Numbered from the stretch's first letter, positions 48,838 to 60,953 are shown. The stretch: DNA of 64,000 nt from Apostichopus japonicus (GCF_037975245.1 NC_092582.1:1014001-1078000), one strand, 5' to 3'. Notes: generated by a model not told the origin, from the letters alone. Made by a program: numbers and translations.

Positions 48838-50589
48838 GTCTCTTTAGTAGATTAGCAGTTATCTAACAGTTTTGGTTCATTTAAATATCTAAATAAGACT
48901 AAATCTATAATGTTCCTCTAACTGATACATTGCTAAATTGCACATTGTGTTCGTAGTTTAGAGGCTTCATCTGAAGGTTATAATTGTAATCAATTATTTT
49001 ATCATTCTAATACTCCACCATTTTATATAATATTTTATATCAACAGCATACGTAACAACCTTCTATGACAGTCATCACCACATGAAGTCCATGCCTTGAC
49101 AAACATTAAAACATTTTATTTGAGGCCATAAATGTCATGAAAAATGACTACGATATAATTGTTTGTGTGCTACACTGAGTCCAGCCACCTAAATTGATGT
49201 GCCTCGGAAGTTTTAAAGGTTATCAAAAGTACCGTTCCAAACGATGTTGCCCCAAAACCATGTAGGATGGTAAAGATGCAGCTGTATGTTACCGCGTACA
49301 TCGGAATGCAATGTAGATTTAATAGTATAGTCGTTACTTCACCTTTAAACTCAACAGGAAATCGAGGCAAGCATGAATGTCGTCTGTTGTTTATCTTTGC
49401 AACTGAGTGTGGAGACTTTGCCATAAAGACAGTCCTGGGGTTTACCTAGGCCTTTCCATAAAACTACTCGGTTTTAGTAATAAACAACTCCGCGGTTTTG
49501 GCTTCCTGAAATAGGACACTGTTTTTCGACGGTTGAAACAAATGCTACCATATCGTATCATTGTCATGTTCACATGTATGATAAAAAAATGCACCGCTTC
49601 GACCAATGGCCAAGATGAGCTTCTGTTCTGAGGAGATTTTGTACATGGGAGGAGGGGGGGTGTGGGGGCGATGGGCGATGTTAGAGAGTTGGCACATACC
49701 ATCCTATGTCATATAAATTCATCAAATTATTAGCATAACTCCCCAGGGTACTTCCTCGACACTTCAAAGTTTACTCAAAATTCAATCTAAATTCATAGTA
49801 TAATAGTTTCGCCTCTCGTTGGTTAGTTTGATCTGTTAGTTTACTGGAGCTATACGCAGGGATTGCTGTCCAATTAGTAGCCTTTTACTTTAAGAGAGCC
49901 TTTAATTTTAGTTGGATTAAGGTAAAATCACAATAACGACAGAGTTATACCAGAGAGGTAACACCTGCCTGGTGGGTGGTACAAAAGTATGAATTTGATA
50001 TCGCTACAAAAGCAGGTCCTCCGTTAGGATTTGTTCTAAATATACACCTTAGGACTTCAGATGGTGCTACGCCAACATGTTTTCTTCAGGGGAAGGGAGG
50101 GGGAATAAATGTTTTGAAATCCTTGAGGTATATTTTTAGGAAAACTCGAACAATTTATTTAAAATCGGAAGAACGACTAACGAAAGGTTAATACTTACAA
50201 GCAATTCCAACGACTTATCTGTGGGCGCAGAGTTTCTGGTTGCAACTGACACTGATGGATTTGGTATGATATAGCAAACCAAGTATGACTTGACTTTCGA
50301 TAGTGTATGTGTATTAAGCATTCCTTACCCATACTGCTTTAATCTAAAGCGAATCGAAACTACATGAGTTCCGCATGATGCTCTTCATTAGTATACGTAT
50401 AGGCTACAGGCTGACACGTGCTGTGACGAAGTATTAAGGAGTAATCAACCATCTTAAATTATTCATAGAAACAAAGTAACCATCAAAGACTGAATTCGAA
50501 TTCAACAGGGCTGAAATCGAAGACTGAATTAAGCGGCATACTGACCCTTGATATGCTGATATGAAAATATACTGAATTAAAAATATTTA
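48838..50589. other. Intron 1 of gene 2, left part
   Basis: No recognised exon. G-runs lie near 49,650 and 50,100. A short minus-strand frame ending at a GTAAGT near 50,200 was seen but matches nothing known. Confidence 0.4.
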
Positions 50590-50725
50590 CCGTTGACAAT
50601 TCATAATCATTGACGTTAAATATGAATCTAAGAGACTGACTTCGGATAGCTTGCGGCTTTGATAAGCCAATGAGGCTTCTTCACTAGTTCCTGCTTGCAG
50701 GAGGGTCAAAAATACATTCATAAAT
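50590..50725 (+). mobile_element. SINE body, copy 1 (headless)
   Basis: Matches 57,292-57,425 through TTGACAATTCATAAT, TATGAATCTAAGAGACTGAC, TTGCGGCTTTGATAAGCC and TTCCTGCTTGCAG. The tRNA-like head seen on the other copy is missing here. Confidence 0.75.
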
Positions 50726-50730
50726 TTATG

Positions 50731-50945
50731 CTAAACTGCCTAGCGAAAGCAGACCGTTGACGTAGTATATATCTTAGACTGTCCCGCAAAGGCAGACCGT
50801 TGACTTATTATATATGCTAGACTGCCCTTTGAAGACAGACCGTTGACGTAGTGTATATGCTAGACTACGAAGGCAGACTGTTGACTTGACATATATATAT
50901 CCTAGACTGTCCTGCAAAGGCAGACCGTGTACGTCATATGTTAGC
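50731..50945. repeat. 43-bp minisatellite in intron 1 of gene 2
   Basis: Five imperfect units with a period of 42-44 bp (starts near 50,731, 50,773, 50,817, 50,860 and 50,902), each with CTAGACTG, GGCAGACCGTTGAC and TATATGC. The array begins about 20 bp from the signal peptide exon donor. Confidence 0.9.
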
Positions 50946-50965
50946 CTGTTACTACAATAACTTAC

Positions 50966-51020
50966 CAACTGAACCAGTGAAAAGCACAATAAAGAAGAAG
51001 CACCCTTTTGATAAATTCAT
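50966..51020 (-). CDS. Signal peptide exon of gene 2 (exon 1)
   Basis: A 55-bp coding exon: start codon at 51,020-51,018 and donor GTTG/GTAAGT in phase 1. The 18 codons encode MNLSKGC followed by the hydrophobic core FFFIVLF, then small residues TGSVG, a normal secretion signal with a plausible cleavage site. Phase and strand match the WAP-like exon at 48,610. The same layout (signal peptide then WAP) is seen in gene 1, supporting the assignment. Confidence 0.72.
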
Positions 51021-52192
51021 TTTGAACACAGCAAGATGATTTGCGGCCAACAGCTATAGAGCCTAACACGTGCTTGTGTACTGGGAACTTGAATTGGGTG
51101 AATAACTTAAATGGAAGCAGCACACCAGGTTATAGTCTGTGGTAGAAATGAATGCTATTAAACAAGCAGAACAATTAGATCTCTGAAAACAGGATGGACA
51201 AACTTGCCAAGAAACAGGAAGCAAAACGTTACTGTACGTTCTTGTATACGTTGCAATTGAATTCCATGATAACGGTAGGACAGTGTCTTCCGTGATATAC
51301 ATATCAACACGTAATTCCTTCCTGGGGTTAGGATCCATAGATAATCCGCAGTTACAAGGAGCCATCCCTTCTCCTCCCCCCCCCCCCACAACCCCACCCC
51401 CCCCCCCATCGTTTCTTCGATGTTCCTGTCCCATCCCAGTGTGAGAGTGTCTCACAGTACGGTAATACTGTACCGTCGAAAAGGGGAACATGGACATTCT
51501 TTTTACTGCACATGTCTCCGCTTCGACATAGCACACGTTTAACCAATCAATTTATACGCCACTTAAATTGTGTATCATATATGGCGTGTAACTAACTAAC
51601 CGATCCCTCAACCTTACCTCTCCTTCCTTCTCAAATCCCCTTCCCCTTGGCTATCCTCTGGTATGAACGACAAGACATTATACGTTTGTTTTTTGTCTAA
51701 AATGTCATAAATTGTCTTTATACTTTGGGATTAAAAATACAAGAAGTTATAGACAAAGGGGATGTCCCACAAGATCACCCTTTGTGTAACTCTTTGTGTA
51801 TAAAGGTAGGTATTATAGCCTAGTCTTGAACAATAAAGTGTAATCGTGTGTTTTAACTTTCTGAGTTTCCGTTAGTAGTGCGCGTTTATCGTTTTTAGAA
51901 GTTAAAAGGTTACACATCAGGAAATATTACAAAGATATTAAAGGGCTTCGCTGATCTCCCCCCCCCCCCTTTGTTGTTCTTTTAGTAAGCATTGTTTGCC
52001 TATGTTAAGTGCTGACGTTATGTTTTCCTCAGGTTTTCTATGGTGAAGTAATAATAATGATGAAAAGATGAGTGAGGATACTCGTGAAAATATTTAGAAA
52101 AATAAGTTTAAAAGCCGGCCTTCTCTCTCACTTTTTTTCTGTACAATTCCAGAGGTAGCACGTGGTAAATAGTAATGTTCAGGGGAGGCACG
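51021..52192. other. Upstream region of gene 2
   Basis: The promoter of gene 2 should lie here, but no TATA box or other element stands out. C-runs at about 51,380-51,410 and near 51,960. No exon was recognised. Confidence 0.4.
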
Positions 52193-53654
52193 GCTCATTA
52201 CTAAGGTACAGTGGCGTAGCCAAGGGGGTGGGGGCGTGGGGCGACAGACCACCATGAAAGCTTGTCGCACCCTCCCCCAGTCGCCCTCCCATTGGGATTC
52301 AGGGTGTCAAAAAAAAAATACATGTGCGAAAAATATATCATTGGTCTGAATAGTCTCGAATCTCCATGATGACCACTCATGAACGACCCATCGACCGCGG
52401 ACCGGCAGTAGGTTATAGTTGCTAAAAAACCGGACGTGACATAGCGCATAGGCCGGGTTTTCACTTCTGGGACGTACCCTGATGCTCCTAAAACCGCTAA
52501 AATAAAACAAATTTTCAAGGAAGGAAACAATACTATCGCTGAGAATCAGTCTATCATCCTAATAATGTTTCAGATGCAATCTTTGATGTCAGTTTGAAAT
52601 ACAGTTTGGTCATTCAGTATGTTACTTGGCTAAAAGCCCAGTCAATCTTACCTTATTTTCCACGCGCAATTTGCAGATTTGTCGAAAAATGTCAATGCTG
52701 GTGTCAAACTCACAAAATATATGTCATGATATTTCAAAGTAACTTACCAGACTGTTTTTTTTTTCTATTTCACTAAACTATTTGATGACCATATAAAGAC
52801 ATGGGATCTCAAAATAAAGGTTGTTGAGAAAACTTTAGAACAGCTTACCAGCAAGGGCGTCAATCCTGTGGGACGGGGCACGTCCCCCCATATTTGGATG
52901 GGTGGGGGACAATTTGCAGAAAATTGATGCAATGACGAAATCCGTTATCTCGTCAAACCGTCAATTTTCTGAATTTTGTCACGTTACCATCGTCAATTTG
53001 CAGATAATTGTCGTTTTGTCAAGTTGGTAACTCTTCAATGCAATGTCCCTTCTACGCTTCCGTACAATACCGTTCTATTTTGCCAATATTTTGACCTATT
53101 GAAGAGATCAAGTGTACACAAATTTAAAGAAAACACGGTGGCCATTTCGTTACAAATACAACGACCAGAGTAAACTATTGATTGGATGCATAGGCAACTG
53201 TCCTGATATTACTGAAGACCAAGGTAGACTACACATTGGACAATTTTCGCGAGACCCAGTGCAGGTGAATCCACTAAAGACTGGAGGATAGTTGTGAAAT
53301 GTGTCCTTCGGACGACTGTCTCTCTCTACGCTGCAGGAACGTCACAGTGAGAGACACACATGGACATAAGCTAATGGTGCTAGACATCATGATTACGTAA
53401 ACTACATAGTACAGTCATGAATGGAACGGTGAACACTCTGACCACGCATTGTTTTAATTCAACCTAATCAGGAAAAAAGACCATGTCATTGGCTTGATTT
53501 TCCGTTTCGTTTGATCCCTTCGAATGGTGCAAAGTTTTGTGGGTAAAAGAACAATGTCACGATCGGGGGTCGGGGTCGGGGTTTAACTATAGCAGGTGTT
53601 TAACCATTCTGAAATGTAGCCGGGCTCAAGAAATGAAATCCAGATTGTACTTAC

Positions 53655-53858
53655 CACCAGGTATACACGTCAGCGATCCATCACTCCAGTCACCATTGCC
53701 CAAGCAGCTTCGCTGAATTTCTCTTGTTCCATCGATAGGTAGGTTGCAGGGCGAACACGAAATCGTTGCAACTGTCCCAAATACTAATGTTGACAGATCT
53801 AAGGTGACATTTGTATGATCTATTTGAACTAGGGTTAAGTCACAGTAGTTCTCTCCTG
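53655..53858 (-). CDS. Duplicated CCP/sushi exon, probably non-functional context
   Basis: A 204-bp phase 1-1 open exon paralogous to 40,255-40,458. The four CCP cysteines and the Trp are kept, but SSGN has become SPCN, adding a fifth, unpaired cysteine after cysteine 2. The acceptor (TTAAG/CAGGAG) and donor (GGTG/GTAAGT) are intact. No signal peptide exon was found upstream, and the neighbouring duplicated exons are damaged, so expression is doubtful. Confidence 0.75.
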
Positions 53859-54823
53859 CTTAATTGTGAAAAGAGAATTGAAAACTAAAAGTCAGAGAAC
53901 TAAGTTGAATCAACTTTCATATAAACCTTACCACGATTGATCACTAACCGCTATCCCTATAACGTCATATAGAAACACTACATCGTATGCATACACACTC
54001 CTGGTTTTTAGTCCATCTGCCTTGCGGTTTATAGGATTCGTGAAAGGCGTAGGCTTTTTATCGCACACATATAACATGTTACGTTGACCCCCAATCCATC
54101 GCTGGAAAGCCCCCCTACCTCTCATGTGATTTGCTAGTAACAGGTACCGCCTTCTAATGCACAATAACGCACCAAGTTTCAGTTAGCCTCCACCACTAGT
54201 GTTGTGAGGAGGACATGAAATATGTAACTAGGAAGTGCAATATCCTGCCTCCAGTATATTTATTAGCAGGGATCAAGTAAAAACAACTACAGACTGCTTG
54301 AAACCGTAAGGACGATGGACTTCAATCCTGGTGCAGTATTTATAATAGCATATAGGTTGATGTAGTTGTGTGAGAAAAGGTTAAGGCAGGAAGTTGTTCT
54401 TTTATCCACTACGAGCATACCAAACCCGTCTTTTCCATGTTGATTAAGATGTACGATACCTATCATAGCGGCAGCGGTCAAACTCATATCAATGATTCAG
54501 ATGGGGTGTCCAATTCCATGCCGTTGTCTACTGATTACTTTTGAACACAATTTGACAACAGTACCAAGTTTAAGGATCTAAACAACTTAAAGAATAACAC
54601 AGAAACACTTCGGACTCATTGATGTGATTTTTAAACTTGCTCAATTCTTTTCATGCAGGGCGCATATAAAATGAGATATATTTCTTACTGGTTTTGTGTA
54701 GCTATATTAAGCTGATCATCATCATTTTTACACATATAGGCTATTGGTAATGATGGAGAATGTGCATCTCGACTTATGCGAAAATGTGTTCTTGCCACTG
54801 ATAATATTTATGACTAGACTTAC

Positions 54824-54958
54824 TTGTCGGAATACATGACAATCTGTGGACGCCATCGCACACACAGGGTCTGCCGCGTAAACAGTCGTCAGCGGTTACA
54901 CATTCATTCATACATATTCGACGGAGTGCCGTAACCTGTGCTGCGTCTCTATTGCATT
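54824..54958 (-). CDS. Duplicated WAP-like exon with a lost cysteine
   Basis: A 135-bp phase 1-1 open exon paralogous to 45,932-46,066. Seven of the eight cysteines remain; DGVCGLSC has become DGVHRLSC, removing the seventh cysteine of the four-disulfide core. Splice sites look usable (GTTTCAG/AATGCAAT and ACAA/GTAAGT). Together with the extra cysteine in the neighbouring CCP and the broken acceptor at 55,794, this suggests relaxed selection on copy 2. Confidence 0.75.
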
Positions 54959-55619
54959 CTGAAACTAAAATATTAATTATCGTTAGAATCGACTGAGAAT
55001 TACTTAATAGCTTTAGATGTAAACTTAGAGTTACAAATTTGAAAGATGTGAAAACCTTCCATTGGTGCTGTAAGCAATATCCTGCGGATTGGGAAGAAAA
55101 TCGCGAAATCAATACGTTTGGCCTATACCCACGCACAAGAGAAGGATTCATGAAGCGTGGGTAAAATGAGATTTATTACACGGCGATATTTAGGCCTTTG
55201 TACTATACTTAACTCAGGAAATTACTCTGAGTTATGTTGTGACTTTGAGTCACTTTGATCATGGCAAGAATTATTCATACATTTTTTCTTTCGTCTTAGG
55301 TCTAATTCTTAAGTAACCGAATTTGTTTCAGGTATAGTGGCTTGCGCAAAGTGGTTAGAGGTTCATGTATCTCTCCCCACCCCCTCCTCCCTCCCCAAAC
55401 ACACACACAAACACCTCGATCGTCAGTCGGAATGTTAACTTTCAGTCTGGGAAATGGCTAGTCACTCCAGTGGATATAAAAACCCTTTTCAGCCTCACAC
55501 TTAGATCAAGAGAATTATTAGCACAACCTTGAGAATCGCCTTCACCAATCCCCAGGCACCCCTCCCCTATAAAATTCTTGATTAGCACCTGGCCCTGTCA
55601 TCAAGGTCGATGCCCTTAC

Positions 55620-55793
55620 CACAAGAATCATCATTGGCCGCGTTCCACTTTTTAGTTTCTAGACACTCCAGATGGGCGTTACCACTTATTACGTATCCAG
55701 AAGAGCAAGAGAAATTCGCAGTTGAACCAACTGTTCTGTTTACAGGGTCGTAGATAACATTACCATTCTCCGGGGCTTCGAAAAATTCACAAC
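55620..55793 (-). pseudogene. Duplicated CCP exon with destroyed splice acceptor
   Basis: The 174-bp open frame aligns with 47,046-47,219, and all four cysteines and the donor TGTG/GTAAGG are kept. The acceptor TAG/G of copy 1 reads TAT/G here because plus-strand position 55,794 is A instead of C. Without an AG the exon should be skipped. Phase 1-1 symmetry would leave any flanking exons in frame. Confidence 0.82.
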
Positions 55794-57220
55794 ATACACA
55801 GAGAACGTTTTCGGTTAGGCATGGCAGGAAGTCCAGAGCTTTTAAATTACAGTAAATACTTAACCGTTCATAGAAAAACGATTATTATTGTTTTGCTTTA
55901 CAGTTACGTCCATTCCTATGTAACGTTATTTGATTATACAATGAAACAGCATAGGACGCAGAGAACATGTCACGTTAAATGGAAAGTTTTCTTTGCATCT
56001 ACCTAGGTCACTGACTGGCTAATGCATACATGTCTGAGACACAAGTTGACTAAATCGTAAGCCTATGATTTACTAAGGCAGCAATATGCTTTCAGTTCGT
56101 AGAAGAAAAACCTCAAATCACCTAGTATATGGTACACATAGAGATATAACCTCCATTGAAAACGAAGGGGCCATCTTCGGGATGTTGCTAGGGTCTTGTG
56201 ATTGCGGGGTTGGCTGGGAGGGGGGGAGGTGGTTAGAATATCAATATTCCAACTAGAATCATAATTTTGGAACTGGGTGGATTCGTTAGGAGAGGTGCCG
56301 TACCGCGGGTTCGAAATTTTCAGCAGTTTAACTCAAATGGGTTGTCAATTCTTTGTACCTTAAATAAGGTTAACCGGCTACTTTATTATATATAGTAATA
56401 TGATGAGGTGCTAAATCAAACGCCAATTGACCATATTCAGACAATTGTAAACTGCTCGTAGTATTTTCAACTTTATTATGGGTTGTGCAGTTAGAAACAA
56501 GATTTGGGTTAATTGTATTGTCGAATTTCGTGAAATCTTGTATTCATATCAACCTAAAATTAAAAGTATTAGAAATCGCCTAATATGTCTCAGTAATATA
56601 TAATCAATATTGACTCAGAAATCAGAAATATCCTGTCAAGAATGCTATCATCTTAAATTACTTAAAGAGATGTTGCATAGATAAATTTTTCAAATATCAT
56701 ATTTCTGACCACCGTTTTTCCAACTATTGAAGATTTAAGCCATTTATTGGGTGAGGAAACCCCCTCCCCGTAGCTGTACGTCACTGTGTCATCTGAACTA
56801 AGAACGTCCCGGCAACTTGCCTCTCTCTCCCAACCTGCCTGCTTCATTCTCTCTCTCCACCCACCCACATCTCTCTACCTCCACCTATCTCCTCCTATCT
56901 CCACCTCTCTCTCTCTCTCTCGCTCTCTCTCTCTATATATACTCATAATTGACTCATAATACTCATAATTGACAAATACGGAAATATTGTTTTAGAAAAT
57001 ATGTTGGAATTTTCTGTCCCAATGGGAATGTTTGCCAGCAATACTTGGCCGTGGAATGAAAAGTACACAATGTATCATAACGAAGTATGACGTCAGAGCA
57101 TAAAATTGGTCGCGGATGGACTGATTTAAACTATAACTATACAGGAATCGGCTTATGGAACAAATAATATGAAGAATGGAATAGCATATAGGGGTGTTAA
57201 CTCCTATAACTAGGAGTAAC

Positions 57221-57430
57221 TAGCAGTTTTAGCTCAGTGGTTAACGCCGGTGCCTTCCAACCATAAGGTCCACAGTCGTCCAATTACAGAGTTGTTGACA
57301 ATTGACAATTCATAATAATGGACGTTTAATATGAATCTAAGAGACTGACTTCGCTCATCTTGCGGCTTTGATAAGCCAGTAAGGCTTCTTTGCGAGTTCC
57401 TGCTTGCAGAAGGATATCAAATACATACAA
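57221..57430 (+). mobile_element. tRNA-derived SINE, copy 2 (with head)
   Basis: The head has a good A box (TAGCTCAGTGG, 57,230-57,240) and an anticodon-like TGCCTTCCAACC resembling tRNA-Gly(UCC). The B box region is decayed (GGTCCACAGTCGTCC). The body matches the headless copy at 50,590-50,725. Confidence 0.7.
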
Positions 57431-59758
57431 ATACCTACATATGTTTGGGGAAATGATTCGTTAGGGGTCACAAGTCTTTGTTAAGGCCCGTACGTTCACT
57501 ATGGATTTGAAGTAAGAAGCAATTACAATGCATTTTAGGTTTTTGAGAAATTATCTACGTAGATTTATATGTTCGTAATCCTGCAAAATTATGACGAATT
57601 ATTTTTTGTGTGATTATTAAAACTTAAGCGAAACCGAGAACCTGTTTCACATACATATCCCTCTTTATATCCCTCTCTACAAAGAGCACAGTAAAACATA
57701 TAAACCTCATTGCTAGATAACAAAACATTGGGAAATCATAGTGTCTGGGGTAGTTGTGGGGACATATATGACAACGAGTTTTTTCTCAATTGAAATTACC
57801 TACGATAGTGGAAATTGGCTTGGGAAGTCTGGAGAAAAAAGGTGCAATCTAATATTGGAAGGGGGGGGGGGAGTGGCAAGAAGCTATAACCATGTAACCA
57901 TTGATGCATTCTCTTCGTACAATAATATACCTCATGGCTGGGGAGTACTGGCCTGTGCAATTAATCCCGCATTAGCTGATGATAATGGTCCTAGTTTATG
58001 TTGTATCTTTAATATTTTCTTCTTTTACCGTGTGGACACTAATGTGACACCATGCTATCTCACCATAGATTTACAAACATTTGAACAAGAAATGCTATAC
58101 CTTTCCATATTAAGCTGCAACATTATAATAGATAAAATGACATTAACATTTTTGGATAAACATTTTCTCTATAGTTTGAATTTCATGAACACGAGAATTA
58201 TATCTAAACATATTGCAACTAAATTGTCTTAAGGCATAATGCATGTGCTCTTTCCAGATGCATTTACACACATTTAATCACTTTCAAAATGCTACGAGGA
58301 TATGATTTTGACGTAAGTGTGAAAAAGAAGCTCAAACTTTGCTAATCAATCAATTTCAGTCACCAAAAAATCCTTTTAATTAAGACATTTATTAACTTCG
58401 ATTTGTAGAGATTAGTCGTGTAATTCAACATTGATTTACTTTTCTCAAGATATTAAAGATAAATGCTGGAAATATTATTTCCGGTATCGTACTTGTGCTC
58501 GAAATTTGGAGGGTATTTGTCATTTCCCATTAGAGTTTAGTATATGTTTTGCCAACCTATTTTCCAGTCGATTTAAGAGATTTGTTGGTGTATTTTTGGT
58601 GTATAATTTCGTGGTATTATTTCCAAGTATAGTGTAGGATTTCCCCAACTTATCTAGGTAGTGGCCTTATCTTTATTGAAGGATCGGAGGCAAGTCGATG
58701 ATTTTATTTTTGTCAGTAGGGAATTCTTTTGACGACATTGTGCATTCTGGGGCATTTTCACACAGTTAGTTAAATCTAAACAAATAGCTCAAGACGCATT
58801 GCCCGTCAATACTTTACTTAAACATAGTAATGAATTCAAAACTCCCCTGACTGTTATTAGTAAGGCCTGAAACTTAATGGAAGCACCAGGGTCGAATCAA
58901 GGATTATATAAAGAAGGAAGGTTGCCGTGAGGTCATCGAAACCGACTAACAGGTAGGGGCCAAGGGTCCTCCACTAGACAAAAGAGGCATGTTTGGTCTT
59001 TATAAGCAAGTTTCATTTAAAACATACTTTGTCTGAGGTTGAGAATATTGGAGGAGGTGAACCCTGTAGTATAATTTAGTTCTTCACCAGATGAATTAAG
59101 GGCAATATCGCCGACTAATCTATTTTCTCACGACTGACGATAGTAGGCCTAGGTGGGGACAATGTAATTAATAGCATGTATTGTAGTAAACTTCAATTCA
59201 ATGTGTTTATGTTTCTTACGTGAATATGTCTACAAAATCATGACATAACGATGAATGAAACAGTGCTTGACCCGGGTCTGTGCGCTCTTTTCTTTGCTTT
59301 CGTTGTCTTTCTGTCTCTCTTTTTCTATCTCATCGCGAGTTTCGGATTTACACGATTTATCAAATTGTAATATTGCAGTCACTGAAGCGGTCTGCTTTAC
59401 TCTCGGTTATTCATATATTTTAAAATCAATATTATAATGAAAGTAACGTGCATAATCTTCCTATTATGACTGTAAACCGAATGTCTCGTTAAATAACAAA
59501 TGATAAGTTTCTAGCAAACTTAAAATTACCAGTGGTTATTTGGTGAATGTTATGGCCAACACCGAAACATTGTTATTTATTGAAATGAGATGTTGCTTTA
59601 TTGCAAATTATAAACTTTAAAAGTCTTCGCAAAATTTAAGTTACAATGAGTATTTCAAAGGTAAGTTTTCTCTCACTTACAGAGATACAGATTTATTTTC
59701 GTGCAATTTATAATAAAAATTCCGCTAAAATATGAAAAAATAGATCGGTGCTAGACGC

Positions 59759-59764
59759 TTTATT
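59759..59764 (-). promoter_or_regulatory. Candidate poly(A) signal of gene 3
   Basis: AATAAA on the minus strand, about 195 nt after the stop codon at 59,959. Confidence 0.45.
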
Positions 59765-59958
59765 ACAGTTTTGTTACAATCCACGTAATATTGTAATAAC
59801 TAAACGCTTAGTAAAGTTAACACTTGTCTACAAGTTAAACTGTATGGTTATGAGGTGATAACCGTTCATTACAACCATCATTACTAGATCGATGGTGGAT
59901 CTAAAGTTGCTCCTTCTCCATCCATATCACTGTAGGAGATGATGATGTCTGTTGTCGA

Positions 59959-60170
59959 TTAATCGGCTGTACAAGACGATAATGGCGGTGACCATTGCCC
60001 TTGGTAGTTACACCGTGATTCTTGGTTACTGGATGCGTGATAACCAGGGTTACATTGGAGCGTCACCTTTTCATTCAGGATATACGCACGTGGATCTAAT
60101 CTATTTTCAGTTGCTCTCACGTAAGCCCACCTGCCATTTGAAACATTTCCCGGTGCAGGGCATCGGATAT
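59959..60170 (-). CDS. CCP/sushi exon with stop codon, last exon of gene 3
   Basis: A 212-bp coding exon entering in phase 1 (GCAACAG/ATATCCG). Cysteines are seen in IRCPAPGNVSNG, LQCNPGYHA, SRCNYQGQW and SSCTAD; GY and Trp are in place. The frame ends SSCTAD and a TAA at 59,961-59,959. A weak donor (GTACAG) overlaps the last cysteine codon, but splicing it to the WAP-like exon at 54,958 would create a TAA, so a terminal exon is the better reading. An AATAAA lies about 195 nt downstream. Confidence 0.82.
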
Positions 60171-60419
60171 CTGTTGCGAACAACGAGTATAGCAGAAAAG
60201 TGGAATTAAAGTTTGTGGATGAAGATTCAAACAGGAAAATATGAAACAGTAAGGCTAAATATTATGGAATAGATTGGAATAGCATTGGGAACTTGTAGAG
60301 CTCGAATATCTGGCATGTAAAATGTCAATGTTCTGAACGGGTTAAATTAAATCATGTAAAATAATATTCCTTTACTCTTTCTCTCAAAGGACTAGCGTTA
60401 AGCATTTCTCTCAACTTAC

Positions 60420-60719
60420 CTTGAAATTTGATTCTGATTGAGTGTCTCTGAGATCCAGCTTCACATGTGTACGTTCCGTCGTTTCCTGAAGTCGGATTAC
60501 GTAACCGTAAACGTTTTAATTTGCCAGTTGAGTAAGCTCTCTGTGACGGCTGAGTTGTACTGTTCGTCGTTATAGTAGCACTGTTCGCTATACGACCTCC
60601 TGTCCGTAACTGACAGTTTATAAAGACCAAACCCACAATGGGATAAACAATGAACGTACCATCGGGTGACACTGTTTTTAATATTGTATTATCCACACCA
60701 ACCTGTAACTGAGAGGTTT
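60420..60719 (-). CDS. Ig-like domain exon of gene 3
   Basis: A 300-bp phase 1-1 exon (100 codons). It has the Ig layout: FINCQLRTGG with the first cysteine near residue 33, then LKRLRLRNPTSGNDGTYTC with the typical D-G-x-Y-x-C before the second cysteine. The spacing between the cysteines is about 47 residues, short for a V-type domain, and the usual core Trp is not seen. The acceptor is TCGGCAG/AAACCTC and the donor CAAG/GTAAGT. A CCP neighbour on each side suggests an adhesion or receptor-like extracellular protein. Confidence 0.8.
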
Positions 60720-60953
60720 CTGCCGAGATAAAATACAACTGATATGATTGCATGGTAAACGGAGTGTTGATGAGCTGTTACATATGTAAACTAAATCTTC
60801 TATAGAATTCATTGTCTACATTAAAGATAATAGATACAATTGTTAAACACTAACCCAGAATATAACATTCCTCAATAACAAGAACATTTACTCGGGATAC
60901 CAAGCCAAGATTGGTCTCAGATGTTGATAGATATTGAACCAAAATCAACTTAC

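Larger units (their letters stand above)
20932..51020 (-). other. Gene 2: secreted WAP-CCP multi-module protein (gene model)
   Basis: Exons in transcript order: signal peptide 51020-50966; WAP 48610-48476; CCP 47219-47046; WAP 46066-45932; CCP 40458-40255; CCP 35380-35210; CCP 34913-34740; CCP 24284-24111; last CCP 21173-20932 with stop. All internal exons are phase 1-1 with GT-AG borders, so they join in one frame. The product would be a secreted chain of two WAP-like and six CCP modules with no membrane anchor seen. Introns contain the 373-bp array, two hAT-like elements, minisatellites and a SINE. Whether all exons sit in one transcript is inference from order, strand and phase. Confidence 0.6.
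52193..56900. repeat. Segmental duplication, copy 2 (between genes 2 and 3)
   Basis: Collinear with 36,985-48,340. It starts a few bases before a hAT-like left end (CAGTGGCGTAGCC, 52,209) and ends in a CT-rich tract. It carries CCP, WAP and CCP exons corresponding to those at 40.3, 45.9 and 47.1 kb, but no signal peptide exon. It lacks the 4.49-kb insertion and the GATATC minisatellite. Confidence 0.88.
56901..59958. other. Region between duplication copy 2 and gene 3
   Basis: About 3 kb with a SINE at 57.2 kb and a G-run near 57,863. No exon was recognised. A 163-codon plus-strand open frame at 57,741-58,232 matches no family I know and is considered chance. The 3' untranslated region of gene 3 should occupy about 59,740-59,958. 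Confidence 0.4.

Noticed and set aside
50136-50321. Minus-strand frame ending at a GTAAGT donor near 50.2 kb
   Set aside because: No recognisable domain and no clear acceptor; it could be an unrecognised exon but cannot be supported.
57741-58232. 163-codon plus-strand open frame
   Set aside because: It contains translated homopolymer (GGGG) and AT-rich runs, with no family match. It is considered chance.
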